A stretch of DNA of 15,018 nucleotides from TMP-24 sp964600685 (GTDB taxonomy: Bacteria; Pseudomonadota; Alphaproteobacteria; Rhodobacterales; Rhodobacteraceae): positions 1 to 15,018 of the forward strand of contig CAZRKU010000073.1 in the NCBI GenBank assembly GCA_964600685.1, given 5' to 3'. The translations under genes and the position numbers were made by a program. The notes under the pieces are model-generated. The model worked only from the letters and a program-made list of their open reading frames with translations. It made no database searches and had not been told where the DNA came from. Shown here piece by piece: positions 7,569 through 14,618 of the stretch. The number at the start of each line of letters is the position of its first letter. Within the stretch, counting starts at the first letter, position 1.

Positions 7569-7902
7569 GCCTCACGTCACAGATGCGCGGCGCATACAGG
7601 AAAACAGGGGAGTTGGGAAGCGGGGATGTCATGAACGTCCGCTAAGTCCCCCTGTCACCGCTTGACCATCCGAGGGGGGCTCGCAGACGAGGGTCTTGTC
7701 GCGCGCTTTGGCCGTGGTCGATGGTATAGGGCATGTAACACGCCTTCAGGTTGTTCCGTTCGTCAAACCGCTTCCGCACCGGCCCAACGGAAACGATGGG
7801 CGTTGCGCCCGGTGCTCAAGACTGCTCGACGAATCCGGGAAACCCTCGCGCCGCCGCCTGCACCGCCGTCCCCTTGCGCACCTGCGGGGCCGCGCTGGCC
7901 CG
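7569..7902. other. Non-coding stretch between the transporter gene and pnp
   Basis: No reading frame here looks like a protein; the frames open on either strand are arginine-rich and lack a ribosome site. No tRNA arm is recognisable and rpsO, the usual gene before pnp, is absent. Several inverted repeats are present: ACAGGGG 7604-7610 with CCCCTGT 7649-7655, enclosing AGCGG 7619-7623 with CCGCT 7639-7643; TTCCGTT 7754-7760 with AACGGAA 7786-7792; and GGGCG 7798-7802 with CGCCC 7806-7810. The pnp promoter must lie in or near this stretch, but I found no convincing -35/-10 pair. A small RNA is possible. Confidence 0.5.
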
Positions 7903-8853
7903 TCACTGGTGCCGCGCCGCAAGAATGATCCCGCCAACGGTCAGTGCCATCCCGAACAGGGCAAGCGGATAGAGCCGCTCGCCGAGGAATGCGACGCTGA
8001 TCGCGACGCCCAGAAGCGGCGCGAGGAATGTGAAGGCATTCGCCTTGTTCAGCGGGCAGCGTCTGAGAACCCTGATCCACAGCGTGAACGTGACCGCCGT
8101 TCCCCCGATGGCCAGTAGCGCCAGGATTGCAAGGAAGGCCGGCTCAAGCGCGCGTGGCGCCCACGGCTCGGTGACATAGGCCAGCGCCGCAAGCGGGACC
8201 GCCCCGAGCAGAAGCTGAAGCGCTGCCGCCGCAATCGGGTCCACTTCCGCCGCGAAGCGTTTCGTCAGGGCGTTGCCGAACGCCGTGCCGAACGTCGCCG
8301 TGATGACGAGCGCGCTGCCGGCAATTGCGGTCGTGCCGCCCGCCGCTATGTCCTGCAGGGTCATCGCCACGATCCCCGCGAAGGACAGGGACATGCCGAG
8401 GATCTGCCATTTTCCAAAGGGCTGACCGAAGATGGCCAATGCCAACCCGGCTGCCATGATCGGTTGGGTGCCCGCCACGACGGCGGCAATGCCCGGCGCG
8501 ATCAGACCTGCCGCGGCGAACATGCTCAGAAAGCCGAGCGAGGTGGTGAAAAGGCCGGACAGGGCCACCAGCAGCCAGACCCTCTTTCCACGTGGAAAGG
8601 GGCGGCGCAGGACAACGGCAAGCAGACCAAGCGCAAGACCGCCAAGGCCGGCGCGCAGCGCGGCGAATTGTATCGGCGGGACGTAAGTCAGCCCGACCGA
8701 CAGCAGCGGATAGCAAAGCGCCGTCAGCGTCGCCACGACAAGCAGGCTGACGACGGTTCCGGGCCCAAGCCGTTCCGGCAAATCCGCCCCGGACGGCAAC
8801 AGGTCAGCGGCTGACGGTGATGGCGGGTGCGCGGGACCAGTATTCGATCGCAT
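7903..8853 (-). CDS. EamA/DMT-superfamily transporter
   Basis: Integral inner-membrane protein of the drug/metabolite transporter superfamily, with two EamA repeats and about ten predicted helices over 316 residues. Members export amino acids, nucleosides or other small metabolites; the substrate cannot be read here. The first repeat covers TVVSLLVVATLTALCYPLL through GMSLSFAGIVAMTL, and the second ends with the family-like FLAPLLGVAISVAFLGERL and a last helix LFGMALTVGGIILA. I choose the ATG at 8853 because AGGGGG lies about 9 bases upstream; an in-frame ATG at 8880 has no ribosome site. Either start overlaps the end of the AMP phosphorylase gene (50 bases for 8853). A TTG after that stop would remove the overlap but leaves a short N-terminus. 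It is the last gene of the operon, so a link with nucleobase or metabolite export is conceivable but unproven. Confidence 0.85.
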   Translation of the reverse strand: MRSNTGPAHPPSPSAADLLPSGADLPERLGPGTVVSLLVVATLTALCYPLLSVGLTYVPPIQFAALRAGLGGLALGLLAVVLRRPFPRGKRVWLLVALSGLFTTSLGFLSMFAAAGLIAPGIAAVVAGTQPIMAAGLALAIFGQPFGKWQILGMSLSFAGIVAMTLQDIAAGGTTAIAGSALVITATFGTAFGNALTKRFAAEVDPIAAAALQLLLGAVPLAALAYVTEPWAPRALEPAFLAILALLAIGGTAVTFTLWIRVLRRCPLNKANAFTFLAPLLGVAISVAFLGERLYPLALFGMALTVGGIILAARHQ

Positions 8854-10327
8854 AGGCGATTTCCCCCTGGCTGGCGGCATGCAGCCGGAACAGCGGTTGG
8901 CCCCTCTCCACGGTCTCGCCGGCGCGGACCGCCAGCGTCAGGCCCGCAGCCAGATTGCCCGGCGCCCCGGCCAGCTTGGCAAGCCGTGCAAGGCGGCGGT
9001 TGTCGATGGCGGCGATCTCTCCGCTGTCGGGCGCGGTCACCTCATGGGTTTGCGCAGCGTCGGGCGGCTGGCGCAGGCCGCCCTGCGCCTCGCAGATGGC
9101 CTGGAACTTCGTCCAGGCGCGGCCGTCGTCAAGCACGCGCCGCGCGCGGTCAGCGCCGGCGCCCGGCAATGCCGCGCCGCCGGTTTCCAAAAGCACGGCG
9201 GCCAGGGCAAGCGCGCGGTCGGCCAGATCCTGCGGGGCGCCGGGATCGCGGCGGAGCACCGCGAGCACATCGCGCGCTTCCGGTGCCGGTCCGATGCCGC
9301 GCCCGACCGGCTGGGTGCCGTCGGTCAGAAGGCAGGCGACGTTCACGCCCAACCTGGTGCCGACCAGCGACAGGCGCGCGGCAAGGGACCGGGCGGCTTC
9401 CGGCGTGCGGATCTTGGCAGTCGGGCCCACCGGGATATCGATCACCACATGGGTGGATCCGGCGGCGACCTTCTTCGACAGGACCGAGGCGATAAGCTGG
9501 CCCTCGGCGTCGATGTCAAGCTCGCGCTCGATCCGCACGAAGGCATCGTCCGCCGGACTGAGCCGCACCGCCCCGCCCCAGACCACGCAGCCGCCCTCCG
9601 CCTCGACCACGCGACGGATCGCGGGCAGGTCCAGATCGACGGGCGCCAGCGTCTCCATCGTGTCGGCGGTCCCGGCGGGCGAGGTGATGGCGCGCGACGA
9701 GGTCTTGGGGATCACCAGGCCGCAGGCCGCAACGATGGCCACCACGATCGGCGTCGTCCGGTTGCCCGGCAGCCCGCCGACGCAGTGCTTGTCCATGACG
9801 CGCGGCGCGCCCCAGGCCAGCCGCTCGCCGACCGCGACCATGGCGCGGGTCAGCGCGGTGGTCTCCTCGTCGTCAAGCGGCAGCGCGGCCCCGGCCGACA
9901 GGAAGGCGGCAAGCTCGACATCGCTCAGAAGGCCCGCCTGCACGTCGGTCAGGATCGCCGCGAAATCCGGCTGGCCCAGGCGCCCGCCGTAAAGCTTGCG
10001 CCGCACCAGCGACATCGAACCCGCCACCGGGGCGGGACGGACCGTCGCCACCGCGCCCTCGGTGGCACCAAGGCGGGCCCAGGCATCCTCCGACAGGCCG
10101 ATCTCGTGCAGGTTCAATAGCCCCGCCTCGACCGGCAGAAGCCGCGCCGTCACCTGCCGCCCAGCCGAGGCGATCTCGACCCGGGCGCGGGCGTGCAGCC
10201 CCTCGGAGCGGCAGACATGGCAATCGGTGCGCATCAACGCCAGAGGCTCGCCCTGGCTGTGCAGCCCGATCCGGACCAGCCGCATCGGCGCCGGGATCGG
10301 GTGGTCCGCATCGCCGGGAAGGGTCAC
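8804..10327 (-). CDS. AMP phosphorylase of the archaeal type (thymidine phosphorylase family)
   Basis: Predicted to split AMP, and probably other NMPs, with phosphate into free base and ribose 1,5-bisphosphate. The 507-residue protein has an extra N-terminal domain (about 1-100) before the nucleoside-phosphorylase core, which matches the roughly 500-residue archaeal AMP phosphorylases and is absent from DeoA. The diagnostic motifs are DKHCVGGLPGNRTT (179-192) and PKTSSRAITSPAGTADTME (207-225); DeoA has KHSTGG and SGRGLGHTGGTLDK at these places. The C-terminal domain ends in a biotinyl-like barrel as in the family. The start is a GTG at 10327 whose GTGA overlaps the stop of the nuclease gene, with AGGAG 8 bases upstream; an ATG far upstream at 10546 would lie wholly inside that gene and is rejected. 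Neighbours are a PRPP synthetase and an RNA-cleaving-type hydrolase. No ribose-1,5-bisphosphate isomerase or RuBisCO is in the window, so the fate of the product is open. Confidence 0.88.
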   Translation of the reverse strand: MTLPGDADHPIPAPMRLVRIGLHSQGEPLALMRTDCHVCRSEGLHARARVEIASAGRQVTARLLPVEAGLLNLHEIGLSEDAWARLGATEGAVATVRPAPVAGSMSLVRRKLYGGRLGQPDFAAILTDVQAGLLSDVELAAFLSAGAALPLDDEETTALTRAMVAVGERLAWGAPRVMDKHCVGGLPGNRTTPIVVAIVAACGLVIPKTSSRAITSPAGTADTMETLAPVDLDLPAIRRVVEAEGGCVVWGGAVRLSPADDAFVRIERELDIDAEGQLIASVLSKKVAAGSTHVVIDIPVGPTAKIRTPEAARSLAARLSLVGTRLGVNVACLLTDGTQPVGRGIGPAPEARDVLAVLRRDPGAPQDLADRALALAAVLLETGGAALPGAGADRARRVLDDGRAWTKFQAICEAQGGLRQPPDAAQTHEVTAPDSGEIAAIDNRRLARLAKLAGAPGNLAAGLTLAVRAGETVERGQPLFRLHAASQGEIAYAIEYWSRAPAITVSR

Positions 10328-11682
10328 AGGCGGAACTCCTGCCCCATGCGGGCTGCGGCGGCGCGCCAGCCAAGCTCGCGGCCGATCTTCACGCGCAGGG
10401 CCTCGGACGCGTCGGGTTCGCCATGAACGATGGTGACCTGCTGCGGCGCCGCGCGGAACCCGCCCAGCCAGCGCAGCAATTCGCCCGCGTCGGCATGGGC
10501 CGACAGCATCGGCAGGTTGGCGACCTCGGCCCGGACCGGCACCCATTCACCGAACATCTTCACCTCGGTCGCGCCTTCCACCATCGACCGGCCGCGCGTG
10601 CCCGCCGCCTGGAAGCCCGAGAACAGGATCAGGTTGCGCCGGTCGGGCGCGAAGGCGCGGATGTGGTGCTGGACGCGGCCGCCGGTGGCCATGCCGCTGG
10701 CCGAGATGACGATCTTGGGATGCGGGTTGGCGGTGATCGCCTTCGACCCCTCGACGTCGCGCACATAGGTGGCGATGGCGCAGGCGTCGCGGCAGGTGCC
10801 GGGCGACAGGCGGTGGTCGTCGGGGTAGGTGCAAAGCAGTTCGCTGGCGTTGATCGCCATCGGACTGTCAAGATAGACCGGCAGGTCGCGGAAGCGCCCG
10901 CCCTGCTTCAGCTTCCAGATGTAGTAAAGCAGGCTCTGCGCGCGCCCGACGGCGAAGGCCGGGATCACCACGGTGCCGCCGCGCGCCACGGTGCGCGAGA
11001 TCAGCGCCGCCAGCGCCTCGGCCGGGTCGGTCTGGTCGTGGCTGCGGTTGCCGTAGGTCGATTCGATGACGATGTGGTCGGCCTCCTCGACCGCTTCTGG
11101 ATCCACCATCACCTCGTCGCCGTAGCGGCCGAGATCGCCCGAGAACACCACCTTGCGCCCGCCCCAGTCGATGCCGGCGGTCGCAGCACCCAGGATGTGG
11201 CCCGCGTGGCGGAAGGTCAGTTCCGCATCGCCGAGGATGGCCGTCGGCGCGTGGAAATCGACCTCGACAAAAGCTTCCAGCGCGCGTTCGGCCTCCTTGA
11301 CGCCGTAGAGGGGCTTGGCGGGCTTGTGCTTTGTGTAGCCCTTGCGGTTGGCGTATTCGGCGTCCTTTTCCTGCAGATGGCCGCTGTCGCGCAGGATCAG
11401 CCCGGCCACCGCCTTCGTGGCGGGCGTGGCGTAGATCGGGCCGCGAAAGCCGTCGGCCACCAGCTTCGGCAGATAGCCGGAATGGTCGAGATGGGCATGG
11501 GTCAGGACCACCGCGCCGATCGACCGGGGCTCGACCGGAAAAGGCGCCCAGTTCAGGTCGCGCAGGTTCTTCAGGCCCTGGAACATGCCGCAATCGACCA
11601 GGATGCGCTGGTTGCCGCGGGTCAGAAGGTGGCGCGAGCCGGTGACGGTTCCGGCGGCGCCGTGGGTGGTGAGCGTCAGCAT
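10324..11682 (-). CDS. Beta-CASP metallo-beta-lactamase nuclease (CPSF/YSH1-like RNase)
   Basis: Zinc-dependent hydrolase, very probably an RNA endo- or exonuclease, of 452 residues. The metallo-beta-lactamase core shows THAHLDH (61-67, motif 2), His162 in HAGHILGAA, Asp183 in FSGDLG and the late VHGEP His420. The inserted beta-CASP domain carries IESTYG (206-211, motif A), ISASGMATGGRVQHH (326-340, motif B) and LSAHAD (393-398, motif C), and the C-terminal RMMBL part follows. Bacterial relatives cleave RNA. The start ATG at 11682 has AGGAG upstream and begins MLTLTTHGAAGTVTGS, the usual family N-terminus; an upstream in-frame ATG at 11862 would overlap the PRPP synthetase gene by about 170 bases and is rejected. 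It sits 13 bases after the PRPP synthetase stop and overlaps the AMP phosphorylase start by four bases, so its RNA fragments or mononucleotides could feed the next enzyme. Confidence 0.92.
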   Translation of the reverse strand: MLTLTTHGAAGTVTGSRHLLTRGNQRILVDCGMFQGLKNLRDLNWAPFPVEPRSIGAVVLTHAHLDHSGYLPKLVADGFRGPIYATPATKAVAGLILRDSGHLQEKDAEYANRKGYTKHKPAKPLYGVKEAERALEAFVEVDFHAPTAILGDAELTFRHAGHILGAATAGIDWGGRKVVFSGDLGRYGDEVMVDPEAVEEADHIVIESTYGNRSHDQTDPAEALAALISRTVARGGTVVIPAFAVGRAQSLLYYIWKLKQGGRFRDLPVYLDSPMAINASELLCTYPDDHRLSPGTCRDACAIATYVRDVEGSKAITANPHPKIVISASGMATGGRVQHHIRAFAPDRRNLILFSGFQAAGTRGRSMVEGATEVKMFGEWVPVRAEVANLPMLSAHADAGELLRWLGGFRAAPQQVTIVHGEPDASEALRVKIGRELGWRAAAARMGQEFRL

Positions 11683-11695
11683 GGATATTCTCCTG

Positions 11696-12595
11696 TCAAT
11701 TCCTTGGCCGCTCGGGCAGCGCCGCCAGTGCTGCCGCGACCAGGGGCGCAAGCGGGATCGCGTTCGACGGATGGGGCACGCTGTCGCAGGATACCACCCG
11801 CGCCGCGACCGCCTGAAGCCGCGGATAGGCGTCGCCGGCAAAGAGTGCATGGACCACGGCACAGACCGGCCGCGCCATGCCGCGCGCCGCCAGAAGCCCT
11901 GTCGCCGCGATCAGCGTGCGCCCCGACGAGGCGATGTCGTCGATCAGCACCGGAGTACGGCCCGCGTGGCCCGCAAGGTCCGGCAGTTCGACCGACACGT
12001 CGTAGTCGCCGCGCCGGGTCTTTTCCATCACCACCCAGGGCGCGCCGATCCGTTCCGCGATGGCCGTCACCCATTGCGCGCTTTCCGCATCCGGCCCGAT
12101 CACCAGTGGGCGCGGCACTTCGGCGGCGATCCAGTCGGCCAGCGCCGGGGCGGCCTGCACCGCAGCCGCCGGAATGCTGTAGAGATCGGACAGCGCCGCC
12201 CGGCGGTGCAGGTGCGGATCGACCGTCACCAGCCCGTCGAACAGCGACGAGACCAGCCGCGCGAAGCTGTCCGAGGTCACCGCCTCGCCGGGGCGGAAGG
12301 CCTTGTCCTGGCGCATGTAGGCGAGATAGGGCGCGACCAGCCGCACCCGCACCGCCCCCTGCGCCCGCGCCGCATCCGCCGCGAAGGCGAGGCGCAGGAA
12401 GTCCGGGTCCGGACCAGCCAGCGTGGCCACGATGTCGACGCGGCGCCCCGCGACCGGCGACATGAGCCGCAGATAGGTCTCGCCGTCCGGAAAGCGGCGG
12501 GTCTCGATCCCGCCGACCTCTCCGCCGAAGACGGCGAGATCCTGGGCGAAGCGTTCGTTGCCGGGCATGGGCAGGATCAGGGGAAGCGGCGTCAT
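11696..12595 (-). CDS. Ribose-phosphate pyrophosphokinase (PRPP synthetase), archaeal-like class
   Basis: Makes 5-phosphoribosyl-1-pyrophosphate and AMP from ribose 5-phosphate and ATP. The 299-residue length is near that of archaeal enzymes and shorter than the roughly 315 of the housekeeping bacterial enzyme. Visible motifs: FPDGE (35-39, ATP site), PYLAYMRQDKAFRPGEAV (89-106, more like archaeal enzymes than the bacterial GYARQDR form), DPHLH (126-130, metal site), EKTR (191-194, flexible catalytic loop with Lys192 and Arg194), and the PRPP loop VLIDDIASSGRTL (216-228), where Arg replaces the usual second Gly. Key residues are therefore mostly intact. The start ATG at 12595 begins the conserved region; the longer frame upstream lies inside the preceding gene. 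It lies between the small membrane protein (23-base spacer) and the nuclease (13 bases). Its AMP product is the substrate of the AMP phosphorylase two genes on. Probably a second, specialised paralogue. Confidence 0.88.
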   Translation of the reverse strand: MTPLPLILPMPGNERFAQDLAVFGGEVGGIETRRFPDGETYLRLMSPVAGRRVDIVATLAGPDPDFLRLAFAADAARAQGAVRVRLVAPYLAYMRQDKAFRPGEAVTSDSFARLVSSLFDGLVTVDPHLHRRAALSDLYSIPAAAVQAAPALADWIAAEVPRPLVIGPDAESAQWVTAIAERIGAPWVVMEKTRRGDYDVSVELPDLAGHAGRTPVLIDDIASSGRTLIAATGLLAARGMARPVCAVVHALFAGDAYPRLQAVAARVVSCDSVPHPSNAIPLAPLVAAALAALPERPRN

Positions 12596-12618
12596 GCTGG
12601 TGGCCCTGGCTTTCCGGG

Positions 12619-12891
12619 TCAGCCGAACCGCCGGAAGGCGTAGTTGCGGATCGGCACGAAGATGATGGCAATGTACCAGCCGATGAAGACCGCCCAGAGC
12701 AACCCGAGGGCGGCGCTGCTGGCGGTCAGCCAGACAAAGCCCGGAACGACCGCCTCGAAGACCAGGCGCATGCCCTGCGACGGCAGGACGAGGGCGGCAA
12801 GAAGACAAAGGACGTAGGTGGCCGCAAGAAAGCCGGACAGGGTGACGCCCAGCGGCACGATGGACAGGGGCCTGAAGTCGGAACGGGTCAT
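12619..12891 (-). CDS. Small two-helix membrane protein (DUF5676-like)
   Basis: A 90-residue protein with a short basic N-terminus and two predicted transmembrane segments, about 17-37 (LSGFLAATYVLCLLAALVL) and 50-78, the second ending in GWYIAIIFVPIRNYAF. The pattern resembles small bacterial membrane proteins annotated as DUF5676; this is from memory and not certain. The start ATG at 12891 has a strong GGAGG seven bases upstream and is preferred to the in-frame ATG at 12927. It follows the DUF6629-like gene by 82 bases and precedes the PRPP synthetase by 23 bases. No catalytic residues are evident. The function is unknown; position in the operon suggests it accompanies the enzymes, perhaps as a membrane anchor. 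Confidence 0.8.
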   Translation of the reverse strand: MTRSDFRPLSIVPLGVTLSGFLAATYVLCLLAALVLPSQGMRLVFEAVVPGFVWLTASSAALGLLWAVFIGWYIAIIFVPIRNYAFRRFG

Positions 12892-12973
12892 TTCGGGTCC
12901 TCCGGTCGGATGCGTTTCATGTGACAATGACGCGCGCGGCAGGGGGCCATTACATCCGCGCCACCCTTCCAGA

Positions 12974-13684
12974 TCAGGTCCTGCCCGGTGCGGCCTGATG
13001 ACCGAACAGTTCCGGGCATTCCTCGGCGCATTTGTTGGTCAGGATGATCCAGGCCAGATGCAACGTCGCCAGCCCTGCCAGAAGGCAGAAGAACGAGATG
13101 TAGGCATAGCGCAGCAGCGTCACGTCAAGGATCACCACCACCGCGACCGTCACCGCGAAGTGCCGCATGTGCCGGTAATAGGACAGGGCGGGCGGGGCGA
13201 CGATCAGGAAGACATAAAGCGTGTAGGTGATCCAGCGCGGCAGGATCTGGTCGAGCAGCATCGAGTTTTCATAGGCCAGCGAGTTCTGGTTGACCGTGAC
13301 CACCAGCCAGTCGGTGCCGAACCCGTGCGGGATGTAGAGCAGAAGGCCAAGCAGCAGCCCGACTCCGGTCATCGCCAGGAACCAGGGACGGCGGCGGCTG
13401 TGTGGCGGCTCCAGCACCCAGACCGAGAAGGGAATCCAGAACGGCCACATGAACCAGGTGAAGAAGATGAAGCCCATCGCGCCCCAGACCATCGTGGCAT
13501 GGTCGCCGCCATTGACGCCGACCCAGACGAAGCCCTCGGTGAACTGCTGGATGCCGGCGAAAAGCGGCATCAGCCCGATCGGCAGGTAGCGCCAGTTGCT
13601 GCGCACCGCCTTGACGATGATCGCGGCACCACCCACCGTCAGGAACGCGCTGGCGGTAAAGCTGACCGTTGCCGAAAGACACAT
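12974..13684 (-). CDS. Seven-helix membrane protein of the DUF6629 type
   Basis: A 236-residue integral membrane protein of unknown function. The N-terminus MCLSATVSF matches the MCxSATASF start I associate with DUF6629, and GLMPLFAGIQQFTEGFVW (37-54) fits the same family. Seven predicted helices lie at about 5-25, 34-54, 68-92, 101-119, 150-168, 176-194 and 197-216. A hydrophilic loop with NQNSLAYENSMLLDQ comes after helix 4, and a short cysteine-containing tail (NKCAEECPE) follows helix 7. The start ATG at 13684 has GGAAAGGA upstream. It is 16 bases after carbamate kinase, so it is very likely co-transcribed with arcB and arcC. A substrate or signalling role cannot be named. The two tail cysteines could bind metal or respond to redox state, but that is speculation. 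Confidence 0.85.
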   Translation of the reverse strand: MCLSATVSFTASAFLTVGGAAIIVKAVRSNWRYLPIGLMPLFAGIQQFTEGFVWVGVNGGDHATMVWGAMGFIFFTWFMWPFWIPFSVWVLEPPHSRRRPWFLAMTGVGLLLGLLLYIPHGFGTDWLVVTVNQNSLAYENSMLLDQILPRWITYTLYVFLIVAPPALSYYRHMRHFAVTVAVVVILDVTLLRYAYISFFCLLAGLATLHLAWIILTNKCAEECPELFGHQAAPGRT

Positions 13685-13700
13685 GGCCCTGTCCTTTCCC

Positions 13701-14618
13701 CTACCCCGAGATCACGGTTCCGGCCGCCCCGTCCAGAATGTCCGCGGCATCCTCCATCCGGCCGATGCCCGCCAGCCTGCCACCGGCCGCGACAAAGGCC
13801 AGCCCGGCGGCCACCTTCGGCCCCATCGAGCCTGCGGGCAGCGCCATCTGCTGCGCCTGAACAGCCGTAAGACGCGGGATGCGGCGGGCAGCGGGCGTGC
13901 CGAAGCCCTCCTGCACGCCGTCCACATCGGTCAGCATCAGGAGGGCATCGGCCCCCAGCCGCTCTGCCAGCAGCGCGCTCGCGTGGTCCTTGTCGATCAC
14001 CGCCTCGACGCCGGTCAGGCTGCCGTCCGCGCGCCGCACCACCGGAATGCCGCCGCCGCCGGCGCAGATCACCACCACGCCCTGCGCCAAGAGGAGGCGG
14101 ATCACCCGCAGGTCGGGGATCTCGACCGGCTTCGGCGAGGGCACGACGCGCCGCCAGGACGCGCCGTCCGGGGCCACGGTCCAGCCGCGCTTGGCCGCCA
14201 GCGCCATCGCCTCGGCCTCGGCATAGACCGGGCCGACCGGCTTGGTCGGGCGGGCAAAGGCGGGATCGGCGGGATCGACCACAACCTGCGTCAGCAGCGC
14301 CGCGACCGGGCGGGAGTGCGCCAGCGCATTCTCCAGCTCCTGCTCGATCAGATAGCCGATCATGCCTTCGGTTTCCGCCCCCAGCATGTCCAGGGGATCG
14401 GGCGCGTCGGGCCGGAAGGCGGCCCCCTGCAAGGCCAGAAGCCCGACCTGCGGGCCGTTGCCATGGGTCACGACCAGATCATGCCCCGCCCGCACCAGCC
14501 CGGCCAGCGCCACCGCCGCGCAGCCCGCATTGGCGCGCTGCACCTCCGCCGTCGCAGGCTCGCCCCGCCGCAGCAGCGCGTTGCCGCCAAGGGCCGCGAC
14601 CACCAGCATCGGCCTCAT
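13701..14618 (-). CDS. arcC: Carbamate kinase
   Basis: Catalyses carbamoyl phosphate + ADP to carbamate + ATP, the ATP-yielding last step of the arginine deiminase and citrulline-breakdown pathways in the cytosol. The 305-residue length and amino-acid-kinase fold are standard. Motifs are ALGGNALLRRGEP (9-21), THGNGPQVGLLALQ (51-64), CAGGGGIPV in the middle, IDKDHASALLA with the nucleotide-site lysine, LTDVDGV, and AGSMGPKVAAG near the C-terminus. The ATG at 14618 overlaps the TGA of the upstream carbamoyltransferase as ATGA, showing translational coupling; a second ATG three codons on (14609) is also possible. Coupling to OTC argues for a catabolic direction. The genes downstream on the same strand continue the operon. 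Confidence 0.96.
   Translation of the reverse strand: MRPMLVVAALGGNALLRRGEPATAEVQRANAGCAAVALAGLVRAGHDLVVTHGNGPQVGLLALQGAAFRPDAPDPLDMLGAETEGMIGYLIEQELENALAHSRPVAALLTQVVVDPADPAFARPTKPVGPVYAEAEAMALAAKRGWTVAPDGASWRRVVPSPKPVEIPDLRVIRLLLAQGVVVICAGGGGIPVVRRADGSLTGVEAVIDKDHASALLAERLGADALLMLTDVDGVQEGFGTPAARRIPRLTAVQAQQMALPAGSMGPKVAAGLAFVAAGGRLAGIGRMEDAADILDGAAGTVISG

Noticed and set aside
7569..7902. tRNA or rpsO gene before pnp
   Set aside because: No T-arm consensus or cloverleaf pattern was found, and no minus-strand frame resembles ribosomal protein S15.
7696..8118. Plus-strand frame of 140 codons in the pnp upstream stretch
   Set aside because: Arginine-rich, with no ribosome site or domain; half of it lies opposite the transporter gene.
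10423..12465. 680-codon open frame on the plus strand
   Set aside because: Antisense to the nuclease and PRPP synthetase genes, arginine- and proline-rich, with no recognisable motif.
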